Source: Pseudomonadota bacterium (GTDB lineage: Bacteria; Pseudomonadota; Gammaproteobacteria; Burkholderiales; Burkholderiaceae). Taken from it: a stretch of 56,604 bases of DNA. Within the stretch, counting starts at the first letter, position 1. Each line of letters opens with the position of its first letter. The notes beneath the pieces were generated by a model. That model was not told the DNA's origin and searched no databases. It worked only from the letters and a program-made list of their open reading frames with translations. Shown in pieces: positions 23,193 through 30,625 of this stretch. The position numbers and the translations under genes are program-made. The stretch is from assembly GCA_023441105.1 (NCBI GenBank), contig JAEZQX010000378.1:1-56604 (forward strand), read 5' to 3'.

Positions 23193-24167
23193 TCAATCGA
23201 GCTCGATCTTCGCGCGGCTGGCGACGTCTTTCCAGGTCTTCACATCGCGGATGACGAACTCGCGAAATTCCTTCGGCCCATAGCCGATGGCTTCGATACC
23301 GAGGGTCGCAAGCCGATCGACGATCTTGTCATCCTTGAGGGAATCGAGCAGCGCGCGGCTGAACTTGTCGACGACTGCGGGATCGACGTTGGCGGGCCCG
23401 AAGACGCCAGTCCACGGCATCACGTCGAACTGGGGCAAGCCAGACTCGGCAAGCGTCGGCAGGTCCGGCGCAAGCTTGGTCCGCTTGGCCTGGGCGACAC
23501 CGATTGCCTTCAGACGCCCGTCCTTGATGAATGGCACCGAATTTCCAACGACGTCGAAGAGCATATCGATTCGCCCGGCAAGAAGGTCCTGGCGCGCCTC
23601 CGACGAGCCTCCTTTGTAAGGCACGTGGACAAGCTCGGTGGCGATCTGATTCGAGAAGAGTTCACCCTCGAGATGGTTGGAGATGCCGATTCCGGCGGAT
23701 CCGTAGGAAAGCTTGTCGGACTTGCTCTTGGCCAGTGCGACCAGGTCTCGAAGATTGTCGACGGGAAGATCCTTCCTGACGACCAGGACATGCGGCACCG
23801 CCCCCACCAGGCCTACCGGGGTGAAGTCCTTGAGCGGGTCATAGTTGACCTGCCGCCTGACCGCCGGGTTGATGGTGTGGGCGGATACTGCAAACAGGAA
23901 CGTATATCCGTCGGGCTTCGCTCTCGCGACGATGGAAGTCGCGATCAAGGATCCTCCACCAGGCTTGTTATCGACCACGACGGTCTGGCCAAGCCGCTGC
24001 TGGAGTTCGCCGGCAAGCGTCCGCGCCATCACGTCGGTGGGACTGCCGGCCCCAAGCGGCACGACCAGGGTGATCGGTCGGCTCGGCCAGGATGCGTCAT
24101 TCGAGAGTGCCGGGCCGGAGGCGAAGATGCCGGCCGCGGCGAGTGTCAGCGATGCAACCAGTCTCAT
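23193..24167 (-). CDS. Bug/TctC-family periplasmic solute receptor (copy 8)
   Basis: A 324-residue Bug receptor with a Sec signal (MRLVASLTLAAAGIFASGPA, cleavage near ALSND). The ligand loop is PLGAGSPTD at 37-45, with GS in place of GG as in copy 1. VVVDNKPGGGSLIA, PDGYTFLFA, SYGSAGIGISNHL, HVPYKGGSSEARQDLLAG and FGPANVDPA are typical. The ATG at 24167 has GGAGA upstream and starts a clean signal peptide. A start at 24224 would couple it to the FAH-like gene by ATGA but adds 19 non-signal residues. It is 8 bp before the flavin-reductase-like gene. Confidence 0.9.
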   Translation of the reverse strand: MRLVASLTLAAAGIFASGPALSNDASWPSRPITLVVPLGAGSPTDVMARTLAGELQQRLGQTVVVDNKPGGGSLIATSIVARAKPDGYTFLFAVSAHTINPAVRRQVNYDPLKDFTPVGLVGAVPHVLVVRKDLPVDNLRDLVALAKSKSDKLSYGSAGIGISNHLEGELFSNQIATELVHVPYKGGSSEARQDLLAGRIDMLFDVVGNSVPFIKDGRLKAIGVAQAKRTKLAPDLPTLAESGLPQFDVMPWTGVFGPANVDPAVVDKFSRALLDSLKDDKIVDRLATLGIEAIGYGPKEFREFVIRDVKTWKDVASRAKIELD

Positions 24168-24220
24168 CAGTCCAATCTCCGGTGACTTGTCTGGATGACC
24201 TGGATAGGGGCTGGACGCCT

Positions 24221-25153
24221 TCATCCGATGGTCGTCTCGAGAGTTCCCACCTGCGCGACTGTCGCCGTCACGACGTCGCCAGGCTGCAGGTAGAAAGCCA
24301 TGGGATCGGCTCGTCCGATCGCAACGCCCTCCGGCGAGCCGGTGGTGATCAGATCTCCCCGATCCAGCCCCATGCGGGACCAGTGAGCGATCATGGTAGG
24401 GAATGGGAATATCAGGTCGCGACAGTCGGTCTTCTGCCTGACCTCGCCGTTGACTCGGAGCTCGAGCTCAAGGACCGAAGGATCGGGAATCTCGTCACTG
24501 GTCGTTATCCAAGGACCGAGTGGCCCGAAGCCGGGGAAGTTCTTGCCCAGGAGGATGGACTGGTTCGCCATCTCCTTGCGCTGCAGCTCCCGCGCCGAAA
24601 GGTCGTTGAGGATGGTGTACCCGAACACCGCCGACAGCGCCTTGTCTTCCGGAATGCGTAACGCGGGCCGCCCGATCACCGCCGTAGCCTCGATTTCGTA
24701 ATCAAACCACTCGGTCTCGGCGGGCCGTGCCACCACGCTGCGGGTCGGCACCATCACGCTGGACAACTTGATGAAGCCCATCGGGATCTCGCTATGCAGC
24801 TTCGCCCCCTGCTTGGTCCAATACTCGAGCGTTTCGGCGCGATGCGCACCGAAGTTGCGCCCGCCCGCGATGCAGTTCCGCGCTGCCACCGGGATCATCC
24901 AAGGGACGTGCATCTCGGACCTGAACCACGCCGCCTCCCCTTGCTTCGTTGCCCAGTCGACGGCAGCCTTGGCTGCGTCGAGGCTGCGATCACCCCCATC
25001 GATGAAGTCATCCATGGTGCGTGCGAACGGCTGACCCGAGCTCCGCGCTTCCATTGCCGATGCAAGGTCGAGCACGCGCAGGGATTCGCCCTCCCCAAGT
25101 ACGATCCCGAGTTTTTCCTGGCCCTCGGGTCCGCGATATCGTCCTATCCTCAC
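24221..25153 (-). CDS. Fumarylacetoacetate hydrolase (FAH) family protein
   Basis: A 310-residue FAH-superfamily enzyme. Members hydrolyse or decarboxylate 2,4-dioxo acids (fumarylpyruvate, acylpyruvates) or isomerise homoprotocatechuate intermediates, using Mg2+/Ca2+. Metal ligands are visible in FDYEIEATAVIG (E153, E155) and LNDLSAR (D184). GGRNFGAHRAE near 98-107 is the substrate-loop motif, and TGSPEGVAIG near the C-terminus is conserved. The start is a GTG at 25153, with GGAG located in the last codons of the upstream Bug gene 3 bp away, so the two are translationally coupled. It lies between two Bug receptors; the ligand may be a dioxo or ring-cleavage acid. Confidence 0.9.
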   Translation of the reverse strand: MRIGRYRGPEGQEKLGIVLGEGESLRVLDLASAMEARSSGQPFARTMDDFIDGGDRSLDAAKAAVDWATKQGEAAWFRSEMHVPWMIPVAARNCIAGGRNFGAHRAETLEYWTKQGAKLHSEIPMGFIKLSSVMVPTRSVVARPAETEWFDYEIEATAVIGRPALRIPEDKALSAVFGYTILNDLSARELQRKEMANQSILLGKNFPGFGPLGPWITTSDEIPDPSVLELELRVNGEVRQKTDCRDLIFPFPTMIAHWSRMGLDRGDLITTGSPEGVAIGRADPMAFYLQPGDVVTATVAQVGTLETTIG

Positions 25154-25156
25154 TTT

Positions 25157-26125
25157 TCACTCCGGCTCGATGCCGGCCTCCTTGGAAAACTGGGCCCAGA
25201 CCGGAGTTTCCTTGCCGATCAGTTCGCGGATCTGCTTGCCGTCGAGAGGCATCACTTCACCACCATAAGCGGCGATCTTCGACTGGATATCGGGCTTCGC
25301 CAGAATCGCCGTGACGACTGCCTGGAGCCTTGCTACGATTGGCGCAGGTGTGCCCGCGGGCGCCGCCAGGCCGAGCCACGACACCATCTCATAGCCGGGC
25401 AGCGATTCGGACAAGGCCGGCTTATCCGGCGCCACCGACGACCGCCGCGGCGAGGTCACTGCGAGGCCTCTCAGGGCACCGCCCTTCTCCTGGCTCATGG
25501 CCGATCCCAGGTCCAGGAAAGTGAATTTCAGCTGGCCGCCGCGAACGTCGACGATCGTCTGGCCGAGGCCCTTGTAGGGGACCTCCAGCAACTCGACCTT
25601 ACCCATCGACTTCAGCAGGTGGATTGCGAGCCGGGAGCTGGATGAGCCATAGCCGACCGCCAGCTTGCCCGGATTCGATCGCGCGTAACTAACGAATTCC
25701 GAGATGTCCTTCGCCGGGAAGTCGGGACGTACCATCAGCATCCAGGGGAGGCTCATCAGGCCGGTAATGTGGGCGAAGCCGTCTACCGGCTCATAGCCCA
25801 GGCGCTTGAAGAGACTCGGTCCTGCGGAGTGCGTACCGTTCGAACTCACGACAAGGGTGTAGCCATCCGCAGGTTGTGACGCAGCGTACGCCGTGCCGAT
25901 GGTGCCGTTGGCACCTGCCCGGTTCTCGACGACGATTGGTTGGCCTAATTCCCGGCTCATCTGCTCCCCGAGCATTCTCGCGAGCCAATCAGTCACCTGT
26001 CCCGGCGCGAAAGGAACGACCAGCTTGATCGGCCGCGCCGGATAGGCATCCTGGGCAGTCGCAGTCGTCGCGGCAAACGCGACCACCAGCCCCGCCAGCA
26101 ATCGTCTCATGAGCAATCGCCTCAT
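25157..26125 (-). CDS. Bug/TctC-family periplasmic solute receptor (copy 9)
   Basis: A 322-residue Bug receptor with a Sec signal that begins with a duplicated MRRLLMRRLLAG and is cleaved near TATAQD. The ligand loop PFAPGQVTD (38-46) has Gln for the second Gly. VVVENRAGANGTIG, ADGYTLVVS, NPGKLAVGYGSSSS, EVPYKGLGQTIVDVRGG and LAAPAGTPA identify it. GGGGAGA precedes the ATG at 26125; the second in-frame ATG at 26110 lacks its own site. It follows the TauD-type gene by 59 bp and runs into the FAH-like gene after 3 bp. Confidence 0.92.
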   Translation of the reverse strand: MRRLLMRRLLAGLVVAFAATTATAQDAYPARPIKLVVPFAPGQVTDWLARMLGEQMSRELGQPIVVENRAGANGTIGTAYAASQPADGYTLVVSSNGTHSAGPSLFKRLGYEPVDGFAHITGLMSLPWMLMVRPDFPAKDISEFVSYARSNPGKLAVGYGSSSSRLAIHLLKSMGKVELLEVPYKGLGQTIVDVRGGQLKFTFLDLGSAMSQEKGGALRGLAVTSPRRSSVAPDKPALSESLPGYEMVSWLGLAAPAGTPAPIVARLQAVVTAILAKPDIQSKIAAYGGEVMPLDGKQIRELIGKETPVWAQFSKEAGIEPE

Positions 26126-26184
26126 GTCTTGTCTCCCCTTGTCTACTATTGATAGAGCAGAGTCCTGGCCGACCTCGATAAAGC

Positions 26185-27042
26185 TCAGACGGGCGCCAGC
26201 TCCCGCACGCCGCACCAGCGCAGATGCCGCGGGTGAGAACCGGAGTAGGGTGTCGCCCGATGCATGGTCCAGGTGTCGTCCCACATCACCAGTTGGTGCA
26301 GTTCCCAGGCGTGGGAATAGACGAACTCCGGCTGGGTGGCATGCTGCGTCAGTTCGTCGAGGAGCGCACGTCCCTTCTCGATCGGCCAGCCGATCACGTG
26401 CGAGGCGTGGGACGCCAGGTAGAGGGACTTCCATCCGGTGCGGGGGTTTGTCCGTACCAGCGGATGCTGCACGGGCTTGCGGGCCTTGAGGGTCTCTGGG
26501 CTGAAATCGGTCAGCTTCATTCCCATCCGCTCCCTTGAGCGGTAGATGCTGTGCTCGATCACCAGGCCGTCGATGGACTGCTGCGTGGACGCAGGCAGCG
26601 CCTCCCAGGCGGCATGCATGTCGGCATACTCCGTCGGCGGCGCCTGCGGCGGAAGGACCCGGGCATGCAATGCGGTCAGCCGGATCGGAGGCTGATTCTG
26701 AGCGCCATCGGTATGCCAGAGGAGGTTGGCCCGCATGTAGAGGTCAGCGACGCTGTCCTTTTCGCGTACCGCCCCGGAGAAATCCACGGTGCCGATGTCG
26801 TAGAAATGGGGATGGTTGGACGCGACCTCCTTGAGGGCCGCCTCGTGTGGCGGCCCGAACTGCTGGATGAATGCCTGCTGGTGATCGTCGTCGATTTGTT
26901 GGTCGGTGAAGACCAGGACCCCGTGACGCGCCAACCCATTCTCGAGGACCTCGACCTCCGCGGCTCCGATTCCGCGCTGCAGATCCACGCCATGCACCCG
27001 GGCCGCAAACGTCTTTCCGACGCGTTCGAATTCGATGCTCAA
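26185..27042 (-). CDS. TauD/TfdA-family dioxygenase with TTG start
   Basis: A 285-residue oxygenase of a subgroup distinct from the other six. The iron site is H110/D112 in LWHTDGAQ and H261 in TMHRATPY, with Arg R272 in HPRHLRW. GPPHEAALKE and RANLLWHTD resemble 2,4-D dioxygenase (TfdA)-like proteins more than taurine dioxygenases. There is no ATG near the family N-terminus. The start is a TTG at 27042 (reading SIEFERVGKTF after it), 9-10 bp after AAGGAGACAGG. The ATG far upstream lies within the neighbouring oxidase gene. It follows the FMN oxidase by 55 bp, so a 2-hydroxyacid made here could be oxidised by that enzyme. Confidence 0.9.
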   Translation of the reverse strand: MSIEFERVGKTFAARVHGVDLQRGIGAAEVEVLENGLARHGVLVFTDQQIDDDHQQAFIQQFGPPHEAALKEVASNHPHFYDIGTVDFSGAVREKDSVADLYMRANLLWHTDGAQNQPPIRLTALHARVLPPQAPPTEYADMHAAWEALPASTQQSIDGLVIEHSIYRSRERMGMKLTDFSPETLKARKPVQHPLVRTNPRTGWKSLYLASHASHVIGWPIEKGRALLDELTQHATQPEFVYSHAWELHQLVMWDDTWTMHRATPYSGSHPRHLRWCGVRELAPV

Positions 27043-27097
27043 GATTTCCTGTCTCCTTGCGAACCATTTCAACCGCTGCAACAACGACCGCAGGACC

Positions 27098-28342
27098 TTA
27101 GTCGCCACCGGCCACGAGGCGCAGTGCTTCCGCCGGTTCACCCGATTCGCCGGCAGCGGTCGCGCGAGCGGCATCCTCGCGGTGAATCACATGCATCCCC
27201 AGATCCGCGACCGATGCGCAGCCGAGGTAGCCCATCACTCGATCGGCCTCCTCGCGCAGGATCGCGAGCGCCTGCGCAGCTCCGGTTTCGCCGGCAGCGG
27301 CGACCCCGTAGAGGGGTGCACGTCCAACCATCACCGCCTTGGCGCCAAGCGCCAGTGCCTTCACGATGTCGCTGCCGCGCCGGACGCCACTATCCAGCAT
27401 GACCTCGCACCTGTTCGCCACGCGGTCGACGATCGCGGGAAGCGCGCTGATCGGTGCGACGGACCCATCCAGGTTCCTGCCGCCATGATTGGAAACGATG
27501 ACAGCGTCGACACCGCAGTCAACAGCCATCGCCGCATCCTCGGGATGAAGCAGACCCTTGATCATCAAGGGTCCCGACCACTTGCGACGCAGCTCTCGGA
27601 GGTCGGACCAGTTCAATGAATCGTTCTTGGGAAGTCCGGGGCGTCGCTTCGGATCGCTGGTCAGCTTGAGCCGCAGCTCTTCAGGATAGTTCTCAAGCAT
27701 CGGGATGCCTGATCGGAGCAGATAGCGGGCGAAGACGTTGCAGAACCATCGCGGATGAAGGGCGACATCCAGCGCGTTGCGCCGCCCGATCCGAAGCGGC
27801 AGGGAAAAACCGTTGCGCGGGTTGTATTCCCGATTGGGTGTCACCGCTGTGTCGACGGTGACCATCAGTGCCTCGTAGCCTGCCGCGCGAACCCTGTCGA
27901 CCAGCCGATAGGACATGGCCTTGTCGGGCCACATGTACAGCTGGAACCAGAGGCGCCCGCCTGCCTCCTGCGCCACCCGCTCCATCGGTACGATCGAGGC
28001 GGTGGACAGCGTGAACGGGATGCCTGCCTTGCGGGCAGCCTTCGCAACAGCGATTTCACCGTCCAGCCAGAGCAGTCCGGCAGCACCGGTTGGAGCGACG
28101 ATCAGCGGCGCAGTGCTCTGCTGGCCGAACAGCTCGGTTTCCAGGGACCTGGCCGACACGTCGACGAGTACCCGATTGAGAAACCGGATCCGATCGAAAC
28201 CATCGCGGTTGCCGCGCAAGGCGGTTTCGTCCTCGGTTCCGCGATCGATGAACTCGAACAAGCCCTTTGGCAACATCCTGCGCGCATGCTCTCGCAAGTC
28301 CGCGATGTTGTATGCCTCGATGGGCGCAGGACTATTGTCCAA
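27098..28342 (-). CDS. FMN-dependent alpha-hydroxyacid oxidase/dehydrogenase with TTG start
   Basis: This 414-residue protein of the glycolate oxidase / lactate dehydrogenase / mandelate dehydrogenase family converts a 2-hydroxyacid to a 2-oxoacid. The catalytic His286 lies in VSNHGGRNLDG, Arg289 beside it, Lys262 in LMIKGL, Asp317/Arg321 in LDSGVRRG, and the FMN-side PTGAAGLLW near 84-92. The position matching Tyr24 of plant glycolate oxidase is Phe31 (EFIDRGTEDE), although Tyr136 in FQLYMW is kept. The start is a TTG at 28342, 6 bp after GGGAGGAGA; an earlier TTG at 28369 overlaps the operator. First gene of the minus-strand operon down to 22549. Confidence 0.9.
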   Translation of the reverse strand: MDNSPAPIEAYNIADLREHARRMLPKGLFEFIDRGTEDETALRGNRDGFDRIRFLNRVLVDVSARSLETELFGQQSTAPLIVAPTGAAGLLWLDGEIAVAKAARKAGIPFTLSTASIVPMERVAQEAGGRLWFQLYMWPDKAMSYRLVDRVRAAGYEALMVTVDTAVTPNREYNPRNGFSLPLRIGRRNALDVALHPRWFCNVFARYLLRSGIPMLENYPEELRLKLTSDPKRRPGLPKNDSLNWSDLRELRRKWSGPLMIKGLLHPEDAAMAVDCGVDAVIVSNHGGRNLDGSVAPISALPAIVDRVANRCEVMLDSGVRRGSDIVKALALGAKAVMVGRAPLYGVAAAGETGAAQALAILREEADRVMGYLGCASVADLGMHVIHREDAARATAAGESGEPAEALRLVAGGD

Positions 28343-28361
28343 GCCGGGTCTCCTCCCAGGT

Positions 28362-28376
28362 ACGTACAAAGTACGT
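28362..28376. promoter_or_regulatory. Palindrome ACGTAC-AAA-GTACGT, candidate operator of the oxidase operon
   Basis: ACGTAC (28362-28367) and GTACGT (28371-28376) form a perfect 6-bp inverted repeat with a 3-bp spacer. It lies in the 76-bp gap between the GntR gene and the oxidase gene, just upstream of the oxidase ribosome-binding site and downstream of the predicted promoter. This is a typical position for a repressor roadblock. The neighbouring GntR/UTRA protein is the natural candidate ligand. Confidence 0.55.
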
Positions 28377-28386
28377 GGGAAAGGAG

Positions 28387-28414
28387 GCTATCCTGCCGGC
28401 AGGCCGCTTGTCAA
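28387..28414 (-). promoter_or_regulatory. Candidate sigma70 promoter for the FMN-oxidase operon
   Basis: On the minus strand a consensus TTGACA (28414-28409) begins 5 bases after the GntR stop codon region. A 16-bp spacer leads to GATAGC (28392-28387), a weak -10. Transcription would begin near 28380, just before the ACGTAC palindrome. Support comes mainly from the perfect -35 and from its position. Confidence 0.4.
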
Positions 28415-28418
28415 CCGA

Positions 28419-29207
28419 TTATCCGAGGGCGTCCTCTCGGCCGGAGTGGTCGCGACGAAAGTTCCCGCTATAGCTGAACGTCTCCCCGGGGTAGACGACA
28501 TGGCCAACGAGGACCACCCGGCCACCTCGACCGAGAAAGTGTCGATTGATCTTCAAGCCCGGCGACAAGGGAGCCACCTTCAGCAGTGCCGCGTCCGCCG
28601 GTTCGATCGCGATCGCCGTGATGATCTGTCGGATCTCCTCGATCGGTTCTCCATAGTGCTGCTCCAGCATCGCATGGACTGCGGTCCCGCCGATCCTTCG
28701 GAGCCGCGACTCGATACCGGCAAAGTCGTCGCGGATATGCATTCGCACGACCGCAACCGGCTCATGAGGTCCCTGCGCGGGGAAGCGGCGGCCTCGAATC
28801 TCGATCCATCGCGAGCGCTCCCGGCACCCGATGTAGGCCGCGAGGCGTGCCGAAGCCTCCACATGGATGATCTCGTCGACTTCCAGCCTTACCCGCTTCG
28901 CGTAGTCCACGATATCGGTGAGAGAGTCGATCGACAAGGTGAACCGACGCTGCGGATCCGCTCCTTGAACCCGGGTGCCTATCCCGCGATGACGGCTGAC
29001 AAGTCCCTGGGCGTCGAGTCTGCGCAGGGCCTCTCTGACCGTCTGCCGGGACACCTTGTACGTTTGGGCCAGTTCAGTCTCGGTAGGGAGAAGCGTGCCC
29101 ACCGGGTGCTTGCCGTCGACGATCGCTTGAGTCAGGAGCTTGACCAGGCTGACGTAGAGCGGCGTCTCTCCATTGAGGAGCGAACGAGTTGGCTTCTGGC
29201 GAGGCAC
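28419..29207 (-). CDS. GntR-family regulator, HutC/UTRA subfamily
   Basis: A 262-residue regulator. The winged helix at about 14-80 includes PLYVSLVKLLTQAIVDGKHP, LLPTETELAQTYKVSRQTVR and GLVSRHRGIGTRV. The UTRA effector domain fills the rest (GRRFPAQGPHEPVAVVRMH, then VVLVGHVVYPGETF). The start is a GTG at 29207, preceded by GGAAGGAAG at about 8 bp. It sits between the minus-strand oxidase operon and the plus-strand dehydratase operon, with a palindrome on each side (28362-28376 and 29350-29378). It could therefore control both and itself. Confidence 0.92.
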   Translation of the reverse strand: MPRQKPTRSLLNGETPLYVSLVKLLTQAIVDGKHPVGTLLPTETELAQTYKVSRQTVREALRRLDAQGLVSRHRGIGTRVQGADPQRRFTLSIDSLTDIVDYAKRVRLEVDEIIHVEASARLAAYIGCRERSRWIEIRGRRFPAQGPHEPVAVVRMHIRDDFAGIESRLRRIGGTAVHAMLEQHYGEPIEEIRQIITAIAIEPADAALLKVAPLSPGLKINRHFLGRGGRVVLVGHVVYPGETFSYSGNFRRDHSGREDALG

Positions 29208-29349
29208 GGCGCTTCCTTCCTTTTTCAGATTGCAGGCATCCTAACGCTTGCTTCCTCCCGCGCAGCCGGCAGCGCCGGGATCACGATCCGGATCGGCACG
29301 TCGCAGACCGGCCCCGGGCTGCTCTTCGTTCGCAACGATTGACGGGATC

Positions 29350-29378
29350 TTGTTTGCATGCAAAACTACATGCAACAA
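29350..29378. promoter_or_regulatory. Palindromic cluster (TTTGCATGCAAA plus CATGCAA half-site), candidate operator
   Basis: TTTGCATGCAAA at 29353-29364 is perfectly self-complementary. A further CATGCAA (29369-29375) makes a longer inverted repeat with TTGCATG (29354-29360). The cluster lies between the divergent GntR gene (29207) and the dehydratase operon (29401), in the only AT-rich part of that 193-bp gap. Read as TTTGYAYGYA it resembles one half of the site at 28362-28376, so the same GntR protein may bind both. Confidence 0.5.
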
Positions 29379-29400
29379 TCGGCAGTGGCAGGAGACAACC

Positions 29401-30615
29401 CTGGATTCGAAGGATTCGGCGGCGCGACAGGCGCCTACCCCGGCCCTCATACGGAGCGGCGAGGACTCTCCGGCACTCAGCGACCAGCAGATCGAGGACG
29501 CTCGCAAGTTGATCGGCGTCTGGTTGCGTCGGGACGTGCACACGCCAGCGATCTACGAGCCGCTGTCGGTTCATGACATCCGCCGCTGGGCGCACTACAG
29601 CGTCGGCGACGACAACCCGCTTTTCAGCGAAGTCGACTACGCCAAGCGGACGATCTGGGGCACGGTAATCGCGCCGCCCACCTTTCTCTTCACGATCGAC
29701 AGCGGGATCGTCGCGCCTGGCCTGCCGGGCATCCAGTGGATCTTCGCCGGCTCCCGGTTCGAGAACTTCCTGCCGGTCAAGGTTGGCGACACGATCACGG
29801 CACGCGCGCGGCTGATCGACGTCCAGGTCAAGCAGGGGCGAAGTGTCGCACGCTACGTCAATCAGGTCGGAGAGGTCCTCTATACCAACCAGCACGGGCA
29901 ACTGGTTACCCGCTATGAAGGCGACATCTATCGCATCCCGCGCAAGCGATCCGGCGGCGGCTTCAAGTTCGCCGTGCAAGATGCGAGCGAAGCCCCGAAG
30001 CCTTACAAGTACTCGCAGGAAGAGATCGAGGAGATCGCCGCCGGCTACCGCAACGAGTTCCGGCGCGGGCGAGACGCGATTTACTGGGAGGACGTGGCCG
30101 AAGGCGATCTCCTGCCAGTCGTTCTCAAGGGCCCGCTGACCCTGGTCGACATCGTCGGGTTCTACTCCGGCCGGCGCACCGTCTACAACGTGATGAAGCT
30201 CGCCTTCGCGGATCGCGACCGCCATCCGCGCAACGTCTACTACTCGCCGGCCCGTAACATCCCCATGCATCCGGCCGCCGGCCACTTCGACGTCGAGATT
30301 GCCCACGAAATCGGCATGCCTGGCGCGTATGACCAGGGCTGGCAACGCATCAACTGGGCCGGCCACATGCTGACCAACTGGTGCGGCGACCTCGGCTTCG
30401 TGCGCAGGCTCGACGGCCGGGTCACCAAGCCGAATCTCGTCGGCGATCTGACCCGCATGCACGGCGAGGTAATCGGCAAGACCCGCGAGGGTGACGAGGC
30501 GCTGGTTCAGATCCGCTGGTGGGGCGAGAACCAGCGCGGCGAGCGAAATTGCGACGGCACGGCGTCGGTGAGACTTCCCTCTCGCGACGTGAAGCCAGTG
30601 CGCACCGCACGCTGA
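29401..30615 (+). CDS. MaoC-like / FAS1-type acyl-CoA dehydratase, apparent CTG start
   Basis: A double hot-dog protein of about 404 residues, of the mesaconyl-CoA hydratase-like MaoC family, which hydrates enoyl-CoA or dehydrates hydroxyacyl-CoA. The N-terminal domain has WAHYSVGDDNPLFSEVDYA followed by APPTFLFTID; the position of the usual catalytic His after NP-x is Phe. The C-terminal domain starts near YWEDVAEGDLLPV. No ATG, GTG or TTG fits the N-terminus. The CTG at 29401 sits 5 bp after AGGAGA and is the best start, with an in-frame TTG at 29248 as alternative. First gene of the plus-strand operon; CaiB follows after 10 bp. Confidence 0.82.
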   Translation: MDSKDSAARQAPTPALIRSGEDSPALSDQQIEDARKLIGVWLRRDVHTPAIYEPLSVHDIRRWAHYSVGDDNPLFSEVDYAKRTIWGTVIAPPTFLFTIDSGIVAPGLPGIQWIFAGSRFENFLPVKVGDTITARARLIDVQVKQGRSVARYVNQVGEVLYTNQHGQLVTRYEGDIYRIPRKRSGGGFKFAVQDASEAPKPYKYSQEEIEEIAAGYRNEFRRGRDAIYWEDVAEGDLLPVVLKGPLTLVDIVGFYSGRRTVYNVMKLAFADRDRHPRNVYYSPARNIPMHPAAGHFDVEIAHEIGMPGAYDQGWQRINWAGHMLTNWCGDLGFVRRLDGRVTKPNLVGDLTRMHGEVIGKTREGDEALVQIRWWGENQRGERNCDGTASVRLPSRDVKPVRTAR

Positions 30616-30625
30616 GGGCGGCGCG

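Noticed and set aside
26147..26156. CTATTGATAG near-palindrome between Bug copy 9 and the TauD gene
   Set aside because: It is short and lies within an operon with no sign of an internal promoter; chance is sufficient.
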